From Pleurotus djamor (lineage: Eukaryota; Basidiomycota; Agaricomycetes; Agaricales; Pleurotaceae), in NCBI GenBank assembly GCA_029747585.1, contig JAPEVF010000246.1:1-60111 (forward strand): DNA of 60,111 nt. Direction: 5' to 3'. A program made the position numbers and the translations under genes. Positions 10,382 to 21,100 of this stretch are shown piece after piece; position 1 is the first letter of the stretch; the number at the start of each line of letters is the position of its first letter. The notes under the pieces are model-generated. The model made no database searches and was not told where the DNA came from. It saw only the letters and a program-made list of their open reading frames with translations.

Positions 10382-11446
10382 TTAAAGCACTCTCAGAACA
10401 CCAGGTCTGGTATAGTAGCAGAATATGTGGGCAAGCATGGTCAAGAGGGCGAGCGGAGCACACAACAATAACGCTGTTATGCTTGTCAGGAGGTCGCTGA
10501 TAAAGATGAGGAGGCCATCTTCGATGAGATGATGGAGGAGGTGAGACTGGGGCAGTGATGGGGTTCGGCGCCGCGGACGAGAGCGACTAGTCACGATCGG
10601 CGCGATGTTCGATGTCTGATTGCAGGGGGACTGACGCGAAAATGTAAACTGAGCATCCCAAGGTAGAGTGAGCGATGGCATGGAGGATAAGTCCACGGAG
10701 GAGAACAAGGGGATACCGAGGTCCCTCTCCACACACCGTAGGATGACTTTGTGACAGCGACGATCGTGACCAGAGCCAGCGAGACTGCAAATCGTCGTCT
10801 GACGCTCGCCTGGACCGCTGGAACTTGGGATCAGGCTGACCCGGTCATTAAGAGGCTGCGAATCGTTCCATGGCCATCGGAAGGTCGACAGCAGTGGTTT
10901 CGGCTTTGTCTCCGAATCTCTGACAACTTGACACTGATATTCACGGAGAATATCACAGACAAGATGCCATATATCGGCGTCGGAGGTTGTTGGAACGCAT
11001 GGGGATTTGGACAGGTGTGATTCAAGCCAATGAAGGGGATCCCTGAACCATTCGACCTCGGGGACGTCTACTTCGTCGTCGCCACTTCCGCCGATCAAGC
11101 CCATGGTCGAGTTGCACCAGCAGGGCCCTAAAGGCCTCTGCCAATGCCACACAGACCGACCATACACCTCTTCATTCCAATCCAAGCACTCGTCGCAAAG
11201 CAATGATCGGATCGAGTCTTCGTACTTGAATAGAGCCTGATCTGATTGTGCGATCAGGTGGTCCGTGAGGGTCAAGAGGAGTTGGCGGCGGATGAGGAGA
11301 AGGAGCTCGAGGGGGAGGGTCGGCTTTAAAGGGTGTGCTGGCGTTCTCGGCTGTGAGATGATTTTGTCGATGGTTTGTAGCTGAGGGGACACCTGGGCCA
11401 GGGCGGCGTGCATGAGCAAGGAAGCCATGGTGTGGGAGGACGTCAT
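10382..11446 (-). CDS. Unknown protein with hydrophobic C-terminus
   Basis: This is a single-exon 354-residue frame on the minus strand starting MTSSHTMASLL. I do not recognise the family. Visible features are a Leu-rich helical segment at about residues 40-65 (PLELLLLIRRQLLLTLTDH), a Cys/Trp cluster at about 83-110 (LCDECLDW, WHWQRPLGPCWC), a polar middle, and a long hydrophobic stretch at about 310-345 (LLIFISDLLTSITALLLC), probably one or two membrane helices near the C-terminus. The lack of stops over 1 kb and the composition support a real gene. The next gene on this strand, GT8, is downstream. No function is proposed. Confidence 0.6.
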   Translation of the reverse strand: MTSSHTMASLLMHAALAQVSPQLQTIDKIISQPRTPAHPLKPTLPLELLLLIRRQLLLTLTDHLIAQSDQALFKYEDSIRSLLCDECLDWNEEVYGRSVWHWQRPLGPCWCNSTMGLIGGSGDDEVDVPEVEWFRDPLHWLESHLSKSPCVPTTSDADIWHLVCDILREYQCQVVRDSETKPKPLLSTFRWPWNDSQPLNDRVSLIPSSSGPGERQTTICSLAGSGHDRRCHKVILRCVERDLGIPLFSSVDLSSMPSLTLPWDAQFTFSRQSPCNQTSNIAPIVTSRSRPRRRTPSLPQSHLLHHLIEDGLLIFISDLLTSITALLLCAPLALLTMLAHIFCYYTRPGVLRVL

Positions 11447-12424
11447 TGGTACTGGTTACTTCTCAGGTCACCCTGGACTTGGCTGGGGTATTTATTGTGA
11501 GCCAAGGTTCGAGAACATCGCACGACTAGATTCATATCTGTTCTTTTCCCGCCGAAGAGGTCGAAACGAATCGGACGTGCTCATCGCGAAGGCGATAGTA
11601 GCGGCAGTGACGTGACGTGATTTTGCTTGTTTACCGGATCCCATATGAATTCTCCATGTAAAAAGCCCTGTTTGGCCTCGGGTTTCAACTAAAAAAATTG
11701 TTAGAGTTGCCTTCAAGATGCTGGCGGTCGAAGACACTTCTAAAAGGCTCTCTGCGTGTTGGGTCTTGGTATAGAACGAAAGGTTGAGCCTCTGTCAACG
11801 CTTGGGTTCGCTACTAGTTTCTCCGCTGGTATCTCGCCTGGAGGTTTCATTCCCGTTCGTTCTTGCGCTTCTTTCAATAACTTGACTTGGCTCCATCTCA
11901 GCATGGGAGAGCCAAAGGAAGGGCTCTCATTGAATCTGTCTCCGCCTATTACATAGAAAAAGCTCGAGCGTACAAATCTCCCAGCATCATGCCAACGCCA
12001 CACCGCCGCCCTACCTTCAATAAAAAAAAGACGAGTAAGAAACGAGGAATTACATTGAGGACCTTGCTTGCGGACCCAGAGGGGTTGAAGGCGATCATCG
12101 ACTTCGTGAGCGACACCAAGAGGCTGCTACACAGACATGGCAATCTAGACGGGTACTGAAGAGGAAGGAGGAGAAGAGAGGAAGGGGCGATGAGAAGGGG
12201 AAGAGGCGGGGAAGAGGAGGCAAGAAGAGGCTCTGACCAGTCATCCCAGTGGATATTCCACCACATCTGCTCGCGACAGCGTGTGACCTTTTCGAGGAGC
12301 GGGGAGCGGGAGGGAGACTACTAACTACCCTTTCTCCTGCAGGTGCAACTCTTACATCCTCGGACGACGCTAAACGAGAATTTTATTTGTTTTTTTTAAA
12401 AAAGAACGAGTCCTTGTAGAAGGA
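11447..12424. other. Gene-poor stretch with a purine-rich tract
   Basis: No convincing gene is present. A purine-only tract (GAGGAAGGAGG-type) runs from about 12160 to 12235. A plus-strand frame at 11887-12159 ends with a helical segment (LLADPEGLKAIIDFVSDTKRL) that vaguely recalls the C-terminal tail of LINE-type retroelement proteins, but nothing upstream supports it. The stretch also holds the promoter side of the 10382-11446 gene. Confidence 0.4.
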
Positions 12425-15368
12425 CTACACTTCGCTCAACAAGTTCCACTTTTTAATATTCTCCAATTTCTTGTCAAACTCTTCCAGGAGGTCGATCGAC
12501 GCGGTGGACGGGCCAGAACCGTCGCATCCTCGCGGACGTCGTTCATTACAAGCGCGTATTCTTGGATCCTTCTTGGCCCATTCCACAATCCTATAATAGA
12601 GAAGATTCCAATTAAATCACGAAGATGTCGAAGCACGCAGGTGAACGATAAATTAAGGAGATATTGACAGGGTTCGAGGAGGGGAGTACTTACTGTTCCC
12701 TAATTCGTTCCCCTCGGAGGATGAAATGGGTAGCAATCACGTCCTACGAAGGGCACAGAAAGTGAGATCAGGCACCCCAGGTAGAAGGACAGAACAAAAG
12801 AGGGGGAAGAGAGAAAGGGGTCGTGGAGAGAAGGATCGACGCACGGCCCATATTCCATACCGATGCGTATCTTCTAGCCAATCCAGAATTGCCCAAAGAA
12901 TCGTGTTAACGGAAAGTTGGCGGTTGTATGTGGTGCTATGTCCATTTTGGGGATTGGCGCGACCTCGTCCAGGCCTATATAACTCGCGTCAGGAGTAGAA
13001 GGAGAAGAAGAATACAGCAACGATTAGCCTACTCATTGAACCAGGGCAAATCGATGAGTATCATGCTCTGGATGCTCACAAGCACTTGCAGAAGGGTGGA
13101 TTTATACGGCAACCACTGTTCTTCTGGTCTGTGGAATCGTATAAACCAAATATCCTTCAGGAAGAATATGCGAAAAGCGACGGACCGACCGGCCCAAGTC
13201 CCAAGAAGTGACAGGCATACTTTTCCACATGCGTATAGATTAGGGTTGAAGCGGACGCGTCCATTAGCCGTCGTACGCAAATGCATCAAGGGCGGCCGTT
13301 GCGGGTATACCAAAGGCATAAAACAATCGAACTCGAAGAGACCGCCGGCGTAGGGCGTACCCTCAGGCCCAGCAATCAGGATTTTCCTAAAGCAAGAGAT
13401 AAACTTAGATAGCGGAAGAAGACCCAGGAAAAAGGATTTGACTTACAGAACGTCATTTCTTGTCTCATCTACCCGCACCCATATGCCAGGAGGCAGACTA
13501 GTAGCCATGACCGCGAGCTCCTTGACTAGATGCATACGATCTTTGGGCGTTCGGGTTTCATTTGAGGAGGATTTGAGTTCGTTAGTATATTTGAAGGTTG
13601 AGTATACTAGACCGGACTCGCCGGGGTCTGATAAGGTGACATGTTTAAACGAGAGGCTTTCACAGGCGCGGGAGTAGGCTTGATCGAGCTTCAGAGCTTT
13701 CTCTTTGTCGAAAGCGAGAGGTTGAGCCTTAGCTTTGCCTCTACCTTTACCTTTACGGGTAGGTAAAACNGGGGGGCGTCATCACAGGCTCAGCTTTGGG
13801 CTCTGCATTGGAAGCATGCTCCAAATCGTTCAAAGTGCCCAGCGAAGTCATGGTTCGCTGAATGTCATCCCGTGCTGCGATGATGTCTCCGCAGAGAGAA
13901 GTCAGCATAACCATTTGGTCATGCTCCTCGTCCTCGGCGGAGTCATCGAGCATCTGAGCAGCACCAGCTAGAAATGCTTCAGACTGTTTCGTGAGCTTCT
14001 GGAAGTGTCCAAAGAGCGGTGTGCCACGGACGATGCCGCTGCCGTTACTCTCCTGCTCCCAGACAATAACACCATCGCCCCACATCCAATCTTCGATCCC
14101 ACAGCTCTTCCTGACTTCCCATCTAGGCTCGATTAGTCTACGAAGGGTAACTTCGCAGTCAGCCATTCGGCGAAGAAGGTCAAGCATGGCTTGATACGTT
14201 GTCATACGGTTGGTCCAGTCAGTCACGCTATCGTTACGAAGGAGACTTGCTAGAACTTCGGGAAGCTGGGAGGTGGAAATTAAGGGACCAACAGAGGCAT
14301 GAGGGAGGAAGTCATATGGCTGGGGGGAGTCAGAGTAGGGGGATGGTAGGAGATAAGTCAGGGTCTGCAGGGCGCGCGAGACAAGGTCTTCGAAGTGAGA
14401 CGTTAGTTGATCAGCCCTGCTGGTGTTCGTCTGAGCACGACTGCGGCCACGACGGCCATTACTAGGAGTGTAACTTTGATAGACGCCACGGTCCGCACCA
14501 TAGCCAGTGCCGCCGGGCCCCACGGACGAAGAATGGCTGGCTTTCTTGGAGACCAAGTTTGCCTGGGCCCTGGAGTCCGAAGAGGAACGTTCACTCAGGA
14601 TAAGGCGGTCAAATGCGCTGAGCGTCTCATATATGGCTATTGCGCGTGACTCGGCGCAATGAGACAGTGCTTGACAGTCTTGCAGCTGTGCGCAGTTCAT
14701 AGGGCAAGAGATGGCCTCAGAGCAACCACGGCAATAGTTGGTCTCGCAAGACGTGCAAGGAACGTGTAACAGGCTGGGCAGCTTCGGTGGAGGGACGGTA
14801 GCAGAGGTAAACCCAAGCTCGAAGGCAGAATGAGTGATGCCTTGACATGAACTGAGTAACAGTTCGCACTTACAAATGCGTGGTTGACTGGAGTAGACCG
14901 TCTGCATTTGGGACAGGTCCTCATTCCAACGAAGAGATCTTTATAAATGGAGAGCTGTTTATCGGGGGATAACGTAGTCCCATTATCTCTAGATGAGGAA
15001 TTTCCCTCTGAATGAGGGGGACGCGACGAAAATGAGCTTGATGCAATGGGAGCTTGGTCTTCTTCAGCCCACTCGGCGGCCAAACGTCTTGCCAAAGCTT
15101 CGTCGTCCAAGGCTGACTCGTCATTATTGACAACACGGGAGGACCCAGCAGAGCTGGAACTCGGCTGGTCGAACTCCTTTGATAGTAAGAGGGCTAAAGC
15201 CTCGCTTTCCTCTTGTTCTTTGATCTGTTGGAGGATGAGTTGGAAGTCGTCCTCTTCATGGTCATCAAAGTCAGGTTCAGACGCGTTTGATGTACGTGCA
15301 CGCTTCAATGTGCGCGGTTCATGATGTAATGTAGTGGATGCGGGACGTTTAAAGGGGCTTTTGGGCAT
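12425..15368 (-). CDS. E2 ubiquitin-conjugating enzyme of UBE2O/BIRC6 type with N-terminal UIM-like motifs and Cys-rich finger
   Basis: Start [11 protein letters not shown] at 15368; an in-frame ATG at 15389 is possible. N-terminal residues include two helical motifs like ubiquitin-interacting motifs, [12 protein letters not shown] and [14 protein letters not shown] Cys-rich finger follows: CPKC in exon 1, then [12 protein letters not shown] and CPMNC after an intron near 14895-14780. A long helical middle (13753-14780) follows. The UBC fold then spans several small exons: [57 protein letters not shown] with the catalytic Cys at about 13216, [44 protein letters not shown] and [14 protein letters not shown]. 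The stop is at 12425-12427. The protein should accept ubiquitin from E1 and may act as an E2/E3 hybrid, as human UBE2O does; the finger and UIM-like motifs suggest this but are inferred. Confidence 0.85.
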
Positions 15369-15582
15369 GTTCAACGACTGGGAAGCCAATCAAGGTTGCA
15401 AATGCGCCCATCCCCTCCATGACTCGTTGATAGGGCCTTCTCAGGGGCTGCTACGGGGAATTCGGGTTCTAGTCCCCGGACTCAGTGATCGGCAAGATCT
15501 GCTTCAAGTCTCTTCCGCCTCCGCGTCTTATAAACCCTGTATAAACCTCCTTCAACTTTGCAGCTGGTCCTGATCAGCAGCA
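15369..15582. promoter_or_regulatory. Divergent promoter, E2 gene / isocitrate-lyase-family gene
   Basis: This 214-bp gap lies between two head-to-head start codons. On the plus strand, two TATAAA boxes lie at 15529-15534 and 15540-15545, about 40-55 bases upstream of the lyase ATG, a plausible core promoter or 5' UTR signal. The E2 side shows no clear element. Confidence 0.45.
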
Positions 15583-17878
15583 ATGTTGTCTTTACCATCA
15601 CGAATCAGGACCCTCAAGCTGAGCTCTGTACCTCGCATCACTCGGGCAATGTCTACTGCACTTCCGCTGCAAACCCCTTCATTGGACGAGGAGTCGAAGG
15701 AATTCGCCCAACGGACAACGGATATGGCTGAGTTCTTCTCTTTACCAAGATTCAAGGATATCCGACGTCCCTACGATGCTGCTGCCGTTGCTTCGAAGCA
15801 GGGTTCCTTGCCTGTTCTACCCATTCCAAGTAGTCTACTCGCGGACAAGCTCCATGGTGTCCTGAGTAAAGCTGCTTCAGAGGGTAAACCAGTCCACACT
15901 ATGGGTGCTATCGATCCTGTACAGATGACACAAATGGCAAAGCACCAGGAAGTCGTATATGTCTCTGGATGGGCTGCCTCGAGTGTTCTGACCACTGGGA
16001 ACAACGAAGTTGGTCCGGATCTTGGGTAAGTCGCGTTGTTCATCTTCCGTATCCCCCGAAAGCATCTCATGAAGGCTGCGACAGCGACTATCCTTATACC
16101 ACTGTGCCGAACCAGGTACACCGCATATTCCGGGCTCAGCAGCTTCACGACAAGAAGCACTACGATGAGCGCATGTCAGCCACTCCGGAACAACGGGCGA
16201 AGATGGAATACATAGATTACTTGCGTCCTATTATTGCCGATGCGGATACAGGGTAAGAGGCCCTTCCGTATACCTTCAATGTGCACTTGACATATGGTTT
16301 CCCTTCCCAAGTCATGGAGGCCTGTCGGCTGTCATGAAACTAGTCAAACTCTTTGCTGAGTCTGTAAGTCCACCCTCCACAAAATCTTTGCCCAATTTCA
16401 TTCCTTGTAGGGTGCTTCGGCCATCCATCTCGAAGACCAACTTCACGGAGGCAAAAAGGTGCGATTCAAGTCTAATTATCAAATACATGAACTAAATGTT
16501 TTACGTAGTGTGGTCATCTCTCTGGAAAAGTCCTCGTACCTACGTCAACACATACATCCCGCCTCATCTCTTCTCGCTTCCAACTTGACCTTATGCGTTG
16601 CACGATGCTCCTCATCGCTCGCACAGATTCAGAGTCCGCTAAACTACTATCCTCTACCGTCGACGCTTCCGATCACGAGTTTATTCGGGGCACTACGACT
16701 AAGGGCGTGAAGGCTTTGGCAGAGGTCCTTACGGATGCTGAAATTAAAGGCGCAAGCGGAGCAGATATTGACGCTTTGGAAGCGAAGTGGACGAATAGTG
16801 TCAAGATGTGCACTTTCAATGAAGGTGCGCAAGTTTAATACTTTCTCTTTCGAAGTGTTCTGACAACTGCCCACCTAGCTGTCGAGCAAGCCATACAAGA
16901 ATCGAACATTAGTGACAAGGATGCTGCCCTTAGATCCTATCTCGCCGCCGCCGCCGGAAAGTCAAACAGTGATGCTAGAGCAATCGCGAAGGATGTCCTT
17001 GGTTATGACGTCTTTTGGGATTGGGATCGTATGTCTTGTTCCTTCGGAGCTCACGGATGCACGCTCACGCAACGATAAAGTTCCCAAGACTAAGGAAGGC
17101 TATTATCATTACACTGGTGGCGTTGAGGCGAGTTCATGCGTTCATTCTCTTTCTATGGCTTCTAACGCACCTTTTAGGCCGCAATCAAGCGAACTATGAC
17201 TTTCGCGCCTTACGCTGACTTGCTCTGGCTCGAAACGAAAACGCCAGATATTGAACAAGCTAGATACTTCGCTCGCAAAATCAGGGCAAAGTATCCTGGG
17301 AAGTGGTTTGTGTATAACTTGAGTCCCAGCTTCAATTGGTCTGCACATGGATTCTCAGGTGCTTTTGTTCTCGCTACTGCGTCCGATCACCACTAACCGT
17401 CAAGCAGATGCCGATTTAAAGAATTTCGTTTGGGAACTCGCTAAAGAAGGGTATGTAACATCTTGCTGGATGGTTGGGTGCACTAACTCACCCTACATCG
17501 GTAGATTTGTCCTCCAATTGATTTCACTGGCAGGTCTTCACAGTAATGCTGCTGCGACGGGTACGCTTCATCCTTATATCTTGACGCTATACGTATACCT
17601 ATCATGGAAACTAGCGGAACTGGCTGCGCGCTACAAGGAAGATGGTATGCTCGCTTATGTCGAGCTTGTTCAGCGAAAAGAAAAGAAAATTGGCTGTGAT
17701 GTTCTTACCCACCAAAAATGGTATGTCGCCTTTCCGCTATCGACGGAGTGCCCTAATGTTGTCTTATCAACATCACAGGAGCGGTGCCAATTACATCGAT
17801 AGAATATTGTCTAGCGTTTCTTCTGGCTCATCTAGTACATCTGCTATCGGGAAGGATTCTACAGAGCATTCGTTCTAG
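15583..17878 (+). CDS. Isocitrate lyase superfamily enzyme, probably mitochondrial 2-methylisocitrate lyase
   Basis: Start ATG 15583, opening [15 protein letters not shown]. Exons read [60 protein letters not shown] (the active-site KKCGH signature split by an intron near 16460-16505), [43 protein letters not shown], and GAN before the stop at 17876-17878. The family cleaves isocitrate to succinate and glyoxylate (glyoxylate shunt) or 2-methylisocitrate to succinate and pyruvate (methylcitrate cycle). The N-terminus is rich in Arg/Lys/Ser without acids before residue 30, like a mitochondrial presequence. The C-terminus (EHSF) lacks a peroxisomal SKL-type signal. Both favour the mitochondrial methylcitrate enzyme, but family discrimination needs a tree. 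About ten introns. Confidence 0.88.
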
Positions 17879-18104
17879 CACTCTTTGTATTATCAGAGAT
17901 TTATTATCAGATTTAGCGGAATCTTATCCGAGATCACGATCGTCTCGGCATCTTTACCGGTGGCTATCCACTATCGCCACGTGCTAGTAGGGATGAAATC
18001 ATGGAGCGCTGCTAAAGTGCTTCAAGTGGTTTCCAGTGGAAGCCTTCACCAACTATAATCTTAACCACCACCACCTTTCCCTCGTTATCGATTTCCCGTA
18101 CTCG

Positions 18105-21100
18105 ATGGACGCGACGAGGACGCCAGACTACTCTGACAGACACCCTCTTTTGTCTCTTGTCTCTGCATCGTTCTGGGTAATTTGTACGTACGAGTTCATT
18201 CTGTATGGAATCGCTCTCACCAACGTTCGTGCCTCTCGTTATCAGTATGGCTTTTGTCATGGGCAAAGTCCCTCATTGCGTTTGCCACGATCACCGTACC
18301 CAGGTGGATTTACGCCGTGCTGTCATGGTCAATGACTCTAACTGTGGGTAGTCCAAACCAGACCTAACCTGATGCTTCACGACNGACAACGTTGCATTTT
18401 TAGCTCAATTTCTGGTCATTTTCAATCATTCTCATCGCTTGCGCTATTGCACTCAACTACTGGATACGTTTCCGATATCTCAACGACTACATGCAACTCA
18501 AAGAGTCGCCACTGGGGAAGCCCGACGCAACGGAGCTCCATCCCGACGTCAACACTGATCAGCCGAAGGGATTCGCTAGACTTGCCACGTTCTACGATGA
18601 CTTCCTACAGGCAATCAGAGTATTTGGATTCCTTGAGAAACCTGTGCGTTCTGGTTCAGCGTTTATGACTTCTACTGAAGCTGACCCCAAACAGGTTTTT
18701 CATGAACTGGCTAGACACCTCCAGACTCGCCAGCTCATCGCAGGCGATAGCATGTCCCTTGAAGGAGACCGAAGCTTCTATTGTGTGGTAGAAGGCATGG
18801 TACAGGTTTATGCCAAGACTGGGTCGTCCTCCGCGAACCACTCTGGCTCTTGGGATGATGAAGATCTGAATGGTTATCAACTACTCAACGAGGTTGGAAG
18901 TGGCGGCACGCTGTCGAGTCTATTCACTATACTCAGTCTGTTCACTGAAGACGTGAAAATGAGTTGGCAGGACGACGAGTTGCCTATTGACGAGGCCGCA
19001 ATGAGGAATAGCTTTTCTCCTTCGTCATCTTCGGTACGGAGTCGAGCAAGCCGGTCTAACTCAGATGTCTCCCAAATGGCACTCAACCTGGACGAGTCTA
19101 CGTCCCCAGGTGGTGTTCCAGCCTCGCATCGAAGGATGTCTGTGTCATCGTCGTCTACTGTTCATGCCAGGGATGGAGACGTACCAATGACACCATCATA
19201 CGAAGACGAGGAATACAATGTAATCACACCTAATGCATCATCAATACCCTTGAGTCGAGCTCAGCCAGCGCATTCGCCCATACATCGAGGCATTGTCGTG
19301 CGAGCTACGGAAGATACCACCCTTGCTGTCATTCCCGCTGAAGCCTTTCGAAGGCTCACTAAGAAATTTCCCAAAGCCACTGGCCATATAGTCCAAGGTA
19401 TGTTATTAGACCTGTCTGAGCAGTGTATCTCAAAGGCACCCCTCTGTGTTAGTAATTTTGACGCGATTTTCGCGAGTAACGTTCTCCGCAGCGCACAAAT
19501 ATCTTGGGCTCACATCAGAGGTTCTTCGAACCGAGAAAGCTATCAACGAACTCGCTTGCCATCCACTACCTGATTCCTTCTATGAAGGGCATGGACTTCA
19601 GCACCTTCGCCAACGCTTCGATACAAGTGTCGCTTCCGCATCTAACCCTTCCGATGATGATTATTTCTCGTACGCCGATCCACTCCAAGCAAAGCCTACG
19701 ACTGATCTACATGCATCCCCGCAAACCGCGAGACAACATAGATCCAAGCGTAGTAACATCAAGACCCGGACTGACTCTTCCAAACTCCGCAGCCAGAACA
19801 CCTCAACTTCGGCCTCTCCACTGGTTTATCGGCCATCTCGGCATATCGTTCAAGCTGGGGACTTGCACAGTACTACAGGTCATTCGAATGGAAGTGAATC
19901 GTACCGACCTCACCGTTCCCTTTCTACCTTAAACACTCCTCGTGTCACTCGCCAACTTTCGCATAACTCCGACGATGATGGTGGTAAGGCTTCACCACTC
20001 CCAGAGACTTCAAAAATTTTGGGGAGTGAAGAGTTCGACCTTCGCGAGGAGGTCATGTCTTGCATCGCCAAATCCATTGGTTTATTGCAGCCACCCCTCA
20101 GTGGCACCGATTCCGTCGACGGCTCCCCTCATATCTTGCCTTCCGAAGGTGGCGCATCTTCGCTTGGCTTCACTTCCTCATCTCTTGGATCATTATCTTT
20201 ATTGGACATTGGAGCAGAGGACGCCAGTGTCGCCGGCTCTTCATCAGCTTTCTCGCATTCGGGACACCTCAGTGGACTTGATAACGAAGTGGAAATACTT
20301 TTCTTCCCTGCAGGATCTACTCTAGTCAAAGCAGGGGAGCTAAATACAGGCCTTTTCTACGTTATAGATGGTTTCCTCGATATTCTCCTACCAGATGAGA
20401 ACACCCGAATGCCTGATGCTCCTCAACCAAATGCTTTTGATCCGTCCAACAAGTTTCGTGAGCCAAAGCCCAAGGCTGGGTTACAGAAATTACTTTTCAC
20501 TGTTAAGCCGGGTGGTATTGCTGGATATCTCGGTATGTTTGACATAGCATCCTTGCACTTCACTTCTCTGATATTAGCGAACTCCTAGCTTCGCTTTGCA
20601 GCACCGCTTCGTACGTTGACATCAAGGCGCGCACCGATACGTATGTTGGATTCTTGCCGTCGAACGCTCTGGAGCGCCTCCTTGAGAAACGGCCCATCGT
20701 CCTGTTGACACTTTCAAAGCGACTAATATCCTTGCTATCCCCTCTCGGTGCGTTGATACCACCCATATCTATAACTCCCCTGACACCAACGAATCCTAGT
20801 CCTCCATATCGATGCTGCACTTGATTGGATGCAAGTAAGCGCTTCGCAGGTGTTATGGCGTCCGAACGATGTCAGCGACAGCTTCTATATCGTGATCAAC
20901 GGTCGTCTTCGTGCTATCACTGATTCTGAGTTCGATGGATCATCCAAGGGCATGACCATTGTCGGCGAGTATGGGCAAGGCGATACTGTTGGTGAATTGG
21001 ATGTGATCACCAGTTCCAGACGAAGGACAACTGTCCACGCTATACGTGACAGTGAGTTGATCAGGATGCCTAGGACCCTATTCAACGCTATATCCGCCCG

